DNA of 64,000 bases. Origin: Pseudomonas sp. G34. Lineage in GTDB: Bacteria > Pseudomonadota > Gammaproteobacteria > Pseudomonadales > Pseudomonadaceae. Location: NCBI RefSeq assembly GCF_031119625.1, contig NZ_JAVHZV010000026.1, positions 1-64,000 of the forward strand, read 5' to 3'. This document shows, piece by piece, positions 38,454 through 46,968 of the stretch. The stretch's first letter is position 1. Each line of letters opens with the position of its first letter. The notes below the pieces were generated by a model, which saw only the letters and a program-made list of their open reading frames with translations, was not told the DNA's origin and made no database searches. The position numbers were made by a program, and so were the translations under genes.

Positions 38454-39761
38454 ATGACCAGTCATCTCGGCCAGAACCAACTGACGCCTGAACACATCCA
38501 GCGTGTTCTCCAGGCAGTCGATGACAACTTCGAAGCCCAGTTGCGATTCACCCAGGATTTAGTGCGTATCCCTTCGCTCCGCGAGCAGGAGCACACCGCC
38601 CAGGACTTCCTTTACGAGGCGATGCACAAGCGCGGCTTGTCGATGGATCGATGGAAGATCGATGTCGAGGACATCAAGTCCCACCCGGGCTTCGGCCCTG
38701 TTACCGTCTCTTACGAGAACGCTTTCAACGTGGTGGGTACCTATCGGCCAGAACGGCAGACCGGGCGTTCGCTGATCCTCAACGGGCATATCGACGTGGT
38801 GCCGACCGGCCCTGTCGAGAGGTGGACGCGCTCGCCCTGGGACCCAGCCATCGTTGACGGTTGGCTGTATGGCCGTGGCTCTGCCGACATGAAAGCCGGG
38901 CTGGTGGCCAACCTGTTCGCATTCGATGCGATCAAGGCTGCCGGCTACGCGCCCGGTGCTCCGATCTACTTCCAGTCCGTGGTCGAGGAAGAGTGCACGG
39001 GCAATGGTGCCCTGGCCGCTCTGCTACGTGGCTACAAGGCAGACGCAGTGATCATTCCGGAGCCGGAAGAAAACATGCTGGTTCGCGCCAACGTCGGCGT
39101 GCTCTGGTTCAAAGTCAAAGTACAGGGCCGGCCAACCCATAACCGCGAGATGGAAACGGGGATCAACGCGATCGATGCGGCCTACGCTGCCATGCAAGCG
39201 CTGCGTAAAATCGAAGCGAAATGGAATGGCCAGCACCAGTGTCACCGGCACTTCGAACACCTCGAGCATCCCATCAACTTCAACATTGGCAAGATCGTTG
39301 GCGGGGATTGGCCGTCGACGGTACCGCCATGGTGCGAATTCGAGGTGCGGGCCGCGATCTATCCCGGCACCACGGCGGACCAAGCACGGGCCGAAATCGA
39401 GGCTTGCCTGGCCGAGGCCGCAGCGGATCCTCGCCTCGGCGGTATGCCTGTCCAGGTTGAATTTACCGGCTTCTACGCCGAGGGCTACGTGCTTGAAGAG
39501 GGCTCCGATGCGGAAAACACCCTGCGCGATTGCCACCGCATTGCGTTCGAAAGCGAGCTGCAGTCGTTCACGACTCCCGGCTACCTCGACGCTCGCGTTT
39601 TCGTGATTTACGGCGATATGCCGACATTGGTATATGGGCCTAAATCACTGGACATCCACGGGTTTGACGAAAGGGTGCACATCGAGTCGCTGCGCTTGAT
39701 CACCAAGAGCATCGCGCTGTTCATCGCCCAGTGGTGCAACTTGCAGGCAGCCGTGAAGTAA
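38454..39761 (+). CDS. M20-family deacylase (ArgE/DapE type)
   Basis: A 435-residue zinc hydrolase. Metal and catalytic residues are in LILNGHIDVVPTG (His, Asp), GRGSADMKAG (bridging Asp), VVEEECTGNG (catalytic Glu pair), VIIPEPEENML (Glu) and KSLDIHGFDERV (His). A dimerisation domain with RPTHNRE lies in the middle. It removes an acyl group from an N-acyl amino acid or diamino acid. It shares an operon with the MHS transporter and ends at a clear terminator. Confidence 0.87.
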   Translation: MTSHLGQNQLTPEHIQRVLQAVDDNFEAQLRFTQDLVRIPSLREQEHTAQDFLYEAMHKRGLSMDRWKIDVEDIKSHPGFGPVTVSYENAFNVVGTYRPERQTGRSLILNGHIDVVPTGPVERWTRSPWDPAIVDGWLYGRGSADMKAGLVANLFAFDAIKAAGYAPGAPIYFQSVVEEECTGNGALAALLRGYKADAVIIPEPEENMLVRANVGVLWFKVKVQGRPTHNREMETGINAIDAAYAAMQALRKIEAKWNGQHQCHRHFEHLEHPINFNIGKIVGGDWPSTVPPWCEFEVRAAIYPGTTADQARAEIEACLAEAAADPRLGGMPVQVEFTGFYAEGYVLEEGSDAENTLRDCHRIAFESELQSFTTPGYLDARVFVIYGDMPTLVYGPKSLDIHGFDERVHIESLRLITKSIALFIAQWCNLQAAVK

Positions 39762-39797
39762 GCGGAACACGCAGCCTCACAAAAGCCATCTGACTTT

Positions 39798-39827
39798 CCC
39801 GACCGGCCAGCGGCCTGTCGGGTTTTT
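39798..39827 (+). terminator. Rho-independent terminator after the M20 deacylase
   Basis: CCCGAC (39798-39803) pairs with GTCGGG (39817-39822) followed directly by TTTTT. An inner GGCC pairing strengthens the stem. The following 290 bp, up to the next hairpin, hold no gene that I can support. Confidence 0.8.
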
Positions 39828-40114
39828 CAATGCAGACATTCTGAGCGGGCTGTGATGCAGAGGCTGCCCACCAACTGTGCTCTGCCCACATGCAAGTCAT
39901 CGAGGCTCGTTACGGGGGCTCAGCATGGGCCGTTGGATGGAGCTGGCGACGTCCGAGATGGCGCCATGCCCCGCCGCTGGCGCGTGACGCTGCACGGGCA
40001 GTTGCCTGCCTGGAACGAGCAGCAGCCCAGCTTCGCCGTATGGGGGCATTCGCCCGGCCACGTTCACAAGCGCGGTCTCCCTGCTTGTACCCACGGCGTT
40101 GAAGTTGCCAGACA

Positions 40115-40132
40115 GCCCCCGCTGACGGGGGC
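40115..40132 (-). terminator. Hairpin downstream of the APC permease
   Basis: GCCCCCG-CTGA-CGGGGGC is a perfect 7-bp stem, 7 bp past the permease stop on the minus strand. The plus-strand side has a short T-rich tail, so it may act in both directions. Confidence 0.6.
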
Positions 40133-40138
40133 TTGTCG

Positions 40139-41560
40139 TTACGGGGTGATTCGCGAAGCCACTGGGTTCGAAGCGGCCTTTCTAGGTCGATAGGACACGA
40201 ACAGAAAGAGGAACCAGAACGGCATCACGTACAGCGCGAGTCGCGTGTCTGCCTGAAGTGACAATACCCAGAAACCGGCAAGCAGGAAGCCGAGGCAGGC
40301 GACCGAGGTGACACGTCCGCCAGGCAGTTTGAAGAGGCTGGATTGATGGAGTTCAGGCGCTTTTTTCCTGTAGGCCAGGTAGCCCAGCATGATCATCGTC
40401 CAGATATACAGGTTGAGGATGGTCGCCACCGTTGAGACAACAGTGAACAGCTCCATGACGTCAGGAAAGATGGTCAGCAGGCATAAGCCGCAGAACATGG
40501 CGATGCCGGAGAACGCAACGGCCATGACCGGAACCCCGGAGCGGGACAGTTTGGCGAAAAAGCTTGGCGCACTGTTACGCCGGGCCAGCCCGAACAACAT
40601 CCGGCAACTGGCGTAGACCCCGCTGTTCGCTGACGAGGCAGCGGAGGTCAAGACTACAAAGTTGATTATCCCGGCAGCAGCTGGGAAGCCGGCGAAAAGA
40701 AACAGCTCGACGAAGGGGCTGCGGTCAGCCGGGACATGGCTCCAGGATGTCACGCTGATGATGCAAGCGAGGGCGAGCACATAAAAAATCAGGATTCGGA
40801 ACGGAATGGTGTTTATCGCCTTGGGAAGGTTGCGCTTCGGGTTTTCTGCTTCCGCGGCGGTTGTGCCGATCAGTTCGGTGCCCGCGAAGGAGAAGATTGC
40901 GATCTGAAAGCCTGCCAGGAAGCCACTGATCCCGTGAGGAAGCATCGTTCCTTTTTCGAACAGGTTATTTAGCGAGGCGGTGACGCCCTCCGGGGATTGA
41001 TACGACATGCCAATCAGGATGAACGCCGTCACGATGAGGGCAACAATGGCAACGATCTTGATGATCGCGAACCAGAATTCAACCTCGCCGAAAAGCTTGA
41101 CCGCCATCATGTTAAGGGCCAGAAGCAGCAGCATCGTGAAGCTGGCGGTTGCCCAGATGGGCACATCAGGAAACCAGAACTGGAAGAACCCGGCGACGAC
41201 AATCACGTCGGCAATGATGGCAACGCTCCAACTCAGCCAATATGACCAACTGAGCATGTACCCGGCTCTGAGCCCGAGGTAGTGAGCCACCACGTCTGCG
41301 AACGACCTGAACCGTAGGTCTGTAAGCAGCAGTTCACCCATGGCGCGCATGATGAAGAACAGGAAGAAGCCAACGATCATGTAAACCAGAATGATCGATG
41401 TGCCTGACAAGGCTATGGCTTTTCCAGAGCCCATGAACAAGCCGGTTCCTATTGCGCCGCCAATGGAAATGAATTGAATGTGGCGGTTCTTTAGTGCGCG
41501 TTTCAGGTGGGGTTCGCCGGGGGGCACTGCTTCATCGTGCAGAACGGAAAGGTTTTCCAT
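40139..41560 (-). CDS. Amino acid permease, CycA-like (APC family)
   Basis: A 473-residue transporter with 12 predicted TM segments. HLKRALKNRHIQFISIGGAI, GTGLFMGSG and SFAGTELIGTTAAEAENPKR are hallmarks of the amino acid transporter (AAT) branch; overall the sequence resembles D-serine/D-alanine/glycine permease. It is divergent from an Lrp gene across 324 bp, which suggests amino acid-dependent control. Confidence 0.87.
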   Translation of the reverse strand: MENLSVLHDEAVPPGEPHLKRALKNRHIQFISIGGAIGTGLFMGSGKAIALSGTSIILVYMIVGFFLFFIMRAMGELLLTDLRFRSFADVVAHYLGLRAGYMLSWSYWLSWSVAIIADVIVVAGFFQFWFPDVPIWATASFTMLLLLALNMMAVKLFGEVEFWFAIIKIVAIVALIVTAFILIGMSYQSPEGVTASLNNLFEKGTMLPHGISGFLAGFQIAIFSFAGTELIGTTAAEAENPKRNLPKAINTIPFRILIFYVLALACIISVTSWSHVPADRSPFVELFLFAGFPAAAGIINFVVLTSAASSANSGVYASCRMLFGLARRNSAPSFFAKLSRSGVPVMAVAFSGIAMFCGLCLLTIFPDVMELFTVVSTVATILNLYIWTMIMLGYLAYRKKAPELHQSSLFKLPGGRVTSVACLGFLLAGFWVLSLQADTRLALYVMPFWFLFLFVSYRPRKAASNPVASRITP

Positions 41561-41884
41561 GCTCAGCCTCTTTGTTGTCGAGTTTTTGATAGGCGGGCTA
41601 AAAAATGCAGCTCATGTTTTTTGTGCTGATTTACAGCGTTAGTTGTTATTTGCAACGCCCTATGCTCGCTTAGCTTTCGCGGAAATACTTTGCTAAGTGC
41701 AGAGCCGTACATGGGCATAAAGCAAAGTTTTTTCTGCTCAATAGCACTGTCGGGAAAGTTATTGCCGGCGATCCGCGGGGCAGCAAGACGCCATCCTTCA
41801 GTTCAGGGCTGAGGGCCGATCACGAGGCTTGACGAAAGGTATTTTTTGCGCGATACGGGGGTGTGCAGGAATGATTAACTATTG
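41561..41884. other. AT-rich control region between permease and Lrp gene
   Basis: A 324-bp gap. It contains ACTTTGC (41687-41693) and its inverse GCAAAGT (41722-41728), plus A/T tracts, as expected for an Lrp-type wrapping site. No gene is supported. Confidence 0.4.
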
Positions 41885-42373
41885 ATGGGCAAAAATATGA
41901 ATCGGGTTTCGCTCGATAGCGCTGATAGATCAATGCTGCGCCTGCTACAAGCAGACGGTTCCATGTCCAGCATTGCGGTAGGCGAGCAACTTTCGCTGAG
42001 TACTACGCCGACCTGGCGGCGCAGAAAGCGTTTGGAGGAAGAAGGCGTAATTACCGGTTATGAAGCCATCATCAATCGGCGGGCAGTCGGGCTTAATCTG
42101 ACGGCCTTTGTTCAAATCAGTTTTAACATGCATTCCGATAAGGCAGCGGATGTATTTGAATCCGTGATGCGCAGTAACCCTTATGTGTTGTCATGCCACA
42201 AGGTGACTGGAAGTGCAGATTACATACTGCAGATTGTCGCGGCAGATCTGGATGCGTATGGCGAGTTTGTCGAAAAGGTGTTGCGCACCCAGCCAGGTAT
42301 CTCCTCTATCCATTCCAGCCTTGCGCTGAGGGAAATCAAGGACACGCATCGCCTGCCAATCCCGGATAATTGA
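41885..42373 (+). CDS. Lrp/AsnC-family regulator
   Basis: About 162 residues from ATG 41885; ATG 41897 (MNRVSLDSADRSMLRLLQAD) is an equal candidate. HTH (SIAVGEQLSLSTTPTWRRRK) is followed by a RAM domain (SCHKVTGSADYILQIVAADL). It is divergent from the CycA-like permease and probably regulates it. The next gene, a cysteine hydrolase, is convergent 36 bp away. Confidence 0.88.
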   Translation: MGKNMNRVSLDSADRSMLRLLQADGSMSSIAVGEQLSLSTTPTWRRRKRLEEEGVITGYEAIINRRAVGLNLTAFVQISFNMHSDKAADVFESVMRSNPYVLSCHKVTGSADYILQIVAADLDAYGEFVEKVLRTQPGISSIHSSLALREIKDTHRLPIPDN

Positions 42374-42409
42374 GGCGCATACCGGTGTTGTATGCGCCTG
42401 CTCGACGCG

Positions 42410-43030
42410 TTACTCGTTGCGCTGGATACGGCTCAATGCCTGGTTGTCCTCTTTCAGCAGCCCCAGTACCTGACGATGATCCAGCGGGGTGCAGAATTCG
42501 CCATTCATGCTGGTGATCGACAGGTTGTGAATGGTTTCCGGGTCATGATCGACGCCGTCGATACCGATCTGGTTGGTGGTCGCGCACCCGTCATGCATAA
42601 GGTAAGTGTCGAAACCCATATTGCCGGCCATGCGGATGGTGGTTTCCACGCAGTAGTTGGTGAAGAAGCCTGTCACAACCAAACGGCTGATACCGCGCCG
42701 ACGCAGTTCCAGTTCCAGGGTCGTACCGATAAAGGAACTGTTCACATCTTTCCAGATGATCAGCTCACCTGGATTTGGTAGCAGTTCATCCATGAAGGCA
42801 CCCCCTGGCTGGCTGATCTTCAGGGGCGATACTTTCTGGCGGGAGTCGTGTTGGGTGTAGATCACGGTCAGGCCCGCTTTACGCCACTCGGCCAGAACCG
42901 CAGCCATGTTTTGCTCTGCTTCTGGATTATTGCGGCGGCCGGTTGGGCCGCCCCAGTGGCTCAGTTCGTTCACGCCCTTTTGAACGTCAATGAGTAGATA
43001 AGCGGTGTCGTTCCCGAATTGTTTAATCAT
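42410..43030 (-). CDS. Isochorismatase-family cysteine hydrolase
   Basis: A 206-residue cysteine hydrolase: Asp in AYLLIDVQKGVN, Lys in IIWKDVNSSF and nucleophile Cys in GFFTNYCVETTIRMA. ATG 43030 gives MIKQFGNDTAYLL; the frame is open further upstream but without family sequence. Relatives hydrolyse amides or carbamoyl groups (nicotinamidase, N-carbamoylsarcosine amidase, ureidoacrylate hydrolase). The substrate here is unknown. Upstream, 43031-43460 shows no gene. Confidence 0.83.
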   Translation of the reverse strand: MIKQFGNDTAYLLIDVQKGVNELSHWGGPTGRRNNPEAEQNMAAVLAEWRKAGLTVIYTQHDSRQKVSPLKISQPGGAFMDELLPNPGELIIWKDVNSSFIGTTLELELRRRGISRLVVTGFFTNYCVETTIRMAGNMGFDTYLMHDGCATTNQIGIDGVDHDPETIHNLSITSMNGEFCTPLDHRQVLGLLKEDNQALSRIQRNE

Positions 43031-43460
43031 GATGGTTGTTGACCCTGCATAGTGTTTTTGTACAGGCCAATTACTTGCCCATATAAGTTGAAACGGAGTG
43101 AGTCGCTTCGAAGAAAATATATGGGCAAGCTCATAGGGTTGCTTTGCTTTATTGGCGCTGCATGCGGGGTGTTTTAGGAAGCTTTTGCGCGGATACTGGC
43201 TTGAGGGAAAAAAATTCCCGAGTCGGTTGCGCGGTGGCCAACCACACCGGAACACTGGATTAACGTTGCTTCGCGGCAGCGGCGGGCGCGATGTAGCCGT
43301 TGCCAGGGGGTAGCCTCGCAGCTAGCTGCCGAGCGGCGCTGCCGTTCAGTACTGGCGTTTGAAGTTGAGCGTGAGCGTTACGACTTCGTTCGGCCAGCAG
43401 ACGCCTCATGCTCGCCTCGAATCAGTGCCCGGGTTTGCTAGACACGACCCTCGGCCAACC

Positions 43461-43480
43461 CCTTCGCAGCGCTGCGAAGG
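43461..43480. repeat. Perfect 20-bp palindrome after the HD-GYP gene
   Basis: CCTTCGCAGCGCTGCGAAGG, arms of 10 bp with no loop, 4 bp past the stop of the HD-GYP gene. It may act as a transcript-end hairpin, or be a protein site; there is no T-run. Confidence 0.5.
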
Positions 43481-43484
43481 CTAA

Positions 43485-45608
43485 TCAGAGCCCGGCTAGG
43501 GTGCCAGCAGCAGACGGCTTCTCCGCTTGGCCTGTCGGCACGAAACGCTCCACGTCGATGGTATCGATCTGGTCGGGGTGAAGGTGGCGTTCGGCGTAGC
43601 GCATCGGCATTTCGCTGCGCAGGAACAGGGCGAACAGGTCGGCATCGATATGCCCGTTATCGCGCAGCCTGGCGAGGATCTCGATGGATTCGGAGAGGGT
43701 CTTGGCCTGCTTGTAGGGGCGGTCGGAGGCCGTCAGTGCTTCGAAGATATCGGCGATCGCCATGATGCGCGCCGGGATCGACAGCTGGCTCTTGTCCAGC
43801 TTGCGTGGATAGCCGGTACCGAGCAGGGTTTCGTGGTGGGTGCCGGCGTACTCCGGCACGCGCTTGAGGTTCGAGGGCAGCGGCAGGTTTTCCAGCATGA
43901 CGATGGTCTGGATGATGTGCTCGTTGATCTTGAAGCGCTCTTCGGCGGTCAGCGTGCCCTTGCTGATGCTCAGGTTGTAAAGCTCGCCGTGGTTGTAGAG
44001 GTGTTCCGGCACACTGATTTGGAAACCGTACTTGGGGTCGAAATCCTTGGTCTCGGGGCGCGGGAAAATGTGCTGTGGCTTGTCGGCAAGCAGTCGCTCG
44101 CGTGCTGGCAATTGCGCCGCGGGCAGTTCGGCAACGCGCAGCAGCTCGGCCTGGGAGAGCCCCAGGCGATCATCGAAATGCCGTAGCCAGGTGCGTTCTG
44201 CCGCTTTGTGCAGAGTGCCGACGTGCTCGGGGTTCATCAGTTCGCTGCCGATGTTGCAGCCGGCGATGAAAGTGAATTCGTCCTGCAGCGCCTGGGCGGT
44301 GGCCTGGTACTGCGCGTCGGCCTGCGCCCGCTCGTGGCCGTCGAGCAACTGCTGCAGGCGTTCGAGCTGGGCATCACGCAGCAGCACCTCGAAGCGCATG
44401 CGCACCTCGTGGATGCGGTTGTAGATGGTCTCCAGCTTGGTGGCCTTGTCGACCACGTGCTCGGGCGTGGTGATCTTGCCGCAGTCGTGCAGCCAGGCGC
44501 CGATCCGGAACTCGCGCCATTCGTCGGCGGTGGTGAAGCGAAAGTTCGCCAGTGGGCCCTCGCTCACCTCACTGGCCGCCTCGGCGAGCATCATCGCCAA
44601 CTCCGGTACCCGTTCGCAGTGGGCGCCGGTGTAGGGGCTCTTGGCATCGATGGCGCCGGCGAGAATCTCGATCATGCCGTCGATCAGGGCGCGCTGGGAA
44701 TCGATCAGGTTGTGGTTCTCGAGGGCAACGGCTGCCTGGGAGGCGAGGGCGCCAATAAAGGCCACCACCGAGGGCGAAAAGGCGATGACCTTGCCGGTTT
44801 CCACGTCCAGGGCGTTCATGAACTGCAGCACGCCGATCACTTCACCGCCGCGTGGCGCCAGTGGCACGGTCAGCATGGAGACGGTGTGAAAACCCGATTC
44901 GCTGTCGAAGCGGCGGGTACCGCTGAGGTCGAAGCGGCTTTCGCCGTACACGTCGTCGATCACCACGGTTTCGTTGTGCAGCGCCGCATAGGTCGACACG
45001 TGCCGTTCGTTGGGCTGGCCGGTGTGCGGGTCGTGCAGGGGAATCTCGACCGTCGGCAGCTCGTCGTCCATGGAGCGCAAGGCGAAGCGCAGCGTGCCGT
45101 GCTCGGTCTTCAGGTACATGGTGGCGGCCTGGGCATTACAGGTGCGCTTGCCCTGCATGAGGATATGGCGCAGCAGCGCGTCGCGGTCGCGCTCGGCCGA
45201 CAGCAGCAGGCCATTCTCGACCAGGCTGGCAAGCTTGAGCTGGGAGGCCTGCAGCGCCTGGGTCTGGTTTTGCAGGGCTGCCTTCATCTCGATGTGGTTG
45301 CGATTGAGGGTTTCCATCTCGGCGAACAGCGAGGCCGGCGGCAGTTCGCCGGAGAAGTCCATCTGGCGGATTCTTTGCGTGTCCTGCACCAGCAGGTCGA
45401 TGGTGCGATCTATGCTCTGCATACCGCCCAGCACCAGCGGCATGCTGCACAGCAGGATGCCCACGGACAGGCACAGCACCAGCAGGGGCGGGGCGCCCAG
45501 GGTCAGGGCGAGCAGCGGTGCCAGCTGCAACAGCAGGAACAGGGTGACCACCAGGTTCCTGCTTCTGAAGCGTAGTCTGAATCGCTGCTTGATTTGCCCT
45601 GATGACAT
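43485..45608 (-). CDS. Membrane GAF/HD-GYP c-di-GMP phosphodiesterase
   Basis: A 707-residue protein with two TM helices (about residues 18-63), a coiled stretch (65-135), a GAF domain (140-295) and an HD-GYP domain. Key motifs are HDCGK near 373, HIIQTI, HHETLLGTGYP near 593 and ADIFEALTASDRPYK. The distance from HDCGK to HHE is about 220 residues, far more than the usual 60 or so, so an extra domain of about 160 residues is inserted. Catalytic residues appear intact. It is divergent from the FecR/OmpA-like gene pair. Confidence 0.88.
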   Translation of the reverse strand: MSSGQIKQRFRLRFRSRNLVVTLFLLLQLAPLLALTLGAPPLLVLCLSVGILLCSMPLVLGGMQSIDRTIDLLVQDTQRIRQMDFSGELPPASLFAEMETLNRNHIEMKAALQNQTQALQASQLKLASLVENGLLLSAERDRDALLRHILMQGKRTCNAQAATMYLKTEHGTLRFALRSMDDELPTVEIPLHDPHTGQPNERHVSTYAALHNETVVIDDVYGESRFDLSGTRRFDSESGFHTVSMLTVPLAPRGGEVIGVLQFMNALDVETGKVIAFSPSVVAFIGALASQAAVALENHNLIDSQRALIDGMIEILAGAIDAKSPYTGAHCERVPELAMMLAEAASEVSEGPLANFRFTTADEWREFRIGAWLHDCGKITTPEHVVDKATKLETIYNRIHEVRMRFEVLLRDAQLERLQQLLDGHERAQADAQYQATAQALQDEFTFIAGCNIGSELMNPEHVGTLHKAAERTWLRHFDDRLGLSQAELLRVAELPAAQLPARERLLADKPQHIFPRPETKDFDPKYGFQISVPEHLYNHGELYNLSISKGTLTAEERFKINEHIIQTIVMLENLPLPSNLKRVPEYAGTHHETLLGTGYPRKLDKSQLSIPARIMAIADIFEALTASDRPYKQAKTLSESIEILARLRDNGHIDADLFALFLRSEMPMRYAERHLHPDQIDTIDVERFVPTGQAEKPSAAGTLAGL

Positions 45609-45731
45609 ACTGCAACCTGCGTTACGGTCCCGCCGCGTACTTCACGTACCATCCGACCGCGCAACGGTGCTGCGGCTGGATGTGCAACGCTCAGTTCGAC
45701 TCAGGGAATGAGATTAAATAAGGAGAGTACT

Positions 45732-46178
45732 GTGTTTGCACCTTTCAGGATATGGGCACTTGCTGGCGTATTGCTAGCAACTTCGGTTTTTGCCGCTGAA
45801 CCGAGCTCGTCGATCGGCTACGTGATGAAGGTACAGGGTGAGGCTAGCGTCACTCAGGGCGGCGCGACCCAGGCTGCGACGATCGGCACGCCGCTGTACG
45901 TCGGCAGCACGGTGAAGACCGGCCCGGCAGGCTCCATGGGCGTCACGCTGAAGGACAACACGGTGATGTCCTTCGGCCCCAACAGCGAGCTGAGCCTCGA
46001 CGAATTTCTCTTCGAGCCGGCCCAGGACGACCTGAAGCTGAGCGCCAAGATCACTCACGGCACGCTCGACTACATTTCCGGCACCATCGCCAAGCTCAAG
46101 CCGGAGGCCGTCGAGATCAATACCCCGACCGGCACCATTGGTGTGCGTGGCACCCACTTTCTCGTCAAGGTTGATTGA
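45732..46178 (+). CDS. Secreted FecR-domain protein
   Basis: About 148 residues from GTG 45732, which is preceded by AAGGAG (45719-45724) at 7 nt; an upstream ATG (45708) would place that ribosome site inside the gene. A signal peptide ends near VFAAEPS, then a FecR domain follows (GSTVKTGPAGSMGVTLKDNT, FGPNSELSLDEF, TPTGTIGVRGTHF). No sigma factor or TonB receptor is near, so this is not an iron-uptake anti-sigma protein; such domains also occur beside CHASE2 cyclases. Confidence 0.83.
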   Translation: MFAPFRIWALAGVLLATSVFAAEPSSSIGYVMKVQGEASVTQGGATQAATIGTPLYVGSTVKTGPAGSMGVTLKDNTVMSFGPNSELSLDEFLFEPAQDDLKLSAKITHGTLDYISGTIAKLKPEAVEINTPTGTIGVRGTHFLVKVD

Positions 46179-46787
46179 GTGCGACACGGCATGTTTTCCA
46201 AGCGCATGGGCGCCATCGCCATTCTGTTCTGCGCCTTGCTCGGTAGTGGCTGCGCATCGAAGTCCTACGTGGTGCTGATGGAAAGCCCCGATGGCAGCAC
46301 GGGGGCCATCGAGGTCAAGACCGCCAAGGGCATGGCCCGCGTCGACCAGAAGGGCTATGCAGTCAACCTCGACGGCAGCAGCGCCAGGCCGTTCCAGGTC
46401 GAGCCGCCCAGGCTCGAAAAGGATTTCTCCGCCGCGCGGGCTGCCCAGCCGGCGCTGCCGAAAAGCTATCTGCTGTATTTCAGGACCGGTGGCACCAAGC
46501 TGACCCGCAAGTCCCAGGCGGAAATTCCCGAGGTGCTGCAGACCGTTCGCGACCGCGGGCCGTCGGCGGTTTCGGTGATCGGCCATACCGACACCGTTGG
46601 CAGCAAGCGGGATAACCAGGACCTTGGGCTGTTGCGCGCCCGGGCCATCGCCCGCCAGTTGCAGGACAATGGCCTGCAGGCACTGGAGCTGGTGGTCACC
46701 TCCCACGGTGAAGGCAACCTGTTGGTGAAGACCCCGGACAACACGCCGGAACCCGCCAACCGCCGGGTGGAAATCACCGTTCGCTAA
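46179..46787 (+). CDS. OmpA-family lipoprotein
   Basis: A 202-residue protein starting at GTG 46179 (or ATG 46191), immediately after the FecR gene stop. A lipobox LLGSGC25 marks a lipoprotein, and the C-terminal half is an OmpA-like peptidoglycan-binding domain (FRTGGTKLTRKSQAEI, VIGHTDTVGSKRDN, GLLRARAIARQL, NRRVEITVR). It likely sits in the outer membrane, bound to the cell wall. Its TAA stop forms one side of the target duplication of an inverted-repeat element. Confidence 0.88.
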   Translation: MRHGMFSKRMGAIAILFCALLGSGCASKSYVVLMESPDGSTGAIEVKTAKGMARVDQKGYAVNLDGSSARPFQVEPPRLEKDFSAARAAQPALPKSYLLYFRTGGTKLTRKSQAEIPEVLQTVRDRGPSAVSVIGHTDTVGSKRDNQDLGLLRARAIARQLQDNGLQALELVVTSHGEGNLLVKTPDNTPEPANRRVEITVR

Positions 46788-46957
46788 GAGCCTGTTCAAA
46801 GGCTCGCGAGCTAGAGCAATGCAAGGCCTAGGCGGCCCCGCAAAAACAGGCGAGGACGCGGAGTTTACGAGCTGTAAATGAGCAGTCCGACTGGGCTGGC
46901 AATCCAGCCTGTTTTCAACGCCGCAGTGCCGACGCGCAGCAGACTTTGAACAGGTTC
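46788..46957. mobile_element. 170-bp MITE-like inverted-repeat element
   Basis: Terminal inverted repeats GAGCCTGTTCAAAG (left) and CTTTGAACAGGTTC (right) match at 13 of 14 positions. The trinucleotide TAA flanks both sides (46785-46787 and 46958-46960), a likely target duplication. No transposase is encoded. The left TAA is the stop codon of the OmpA-like gene, so the insertion is neutral to both neighbours. A related end sequence lies at 63166-63178. Confidence 0.7.
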
Positions 46958-46968
46958 TAAGGCCCGCC

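Noticed and set aside
39852-40193. Plus-strand frame between two terminators
   Set aside because: It crosses the permease terminator and end, lacks a ribosome site and family similarity.
45732-46178. FecR anti-sigma regulator of iron uptake
   Set aside because: No ECF sigma factor or TonB receptor is adjacent and the protein has a signal peptide with a lone FecR domain.
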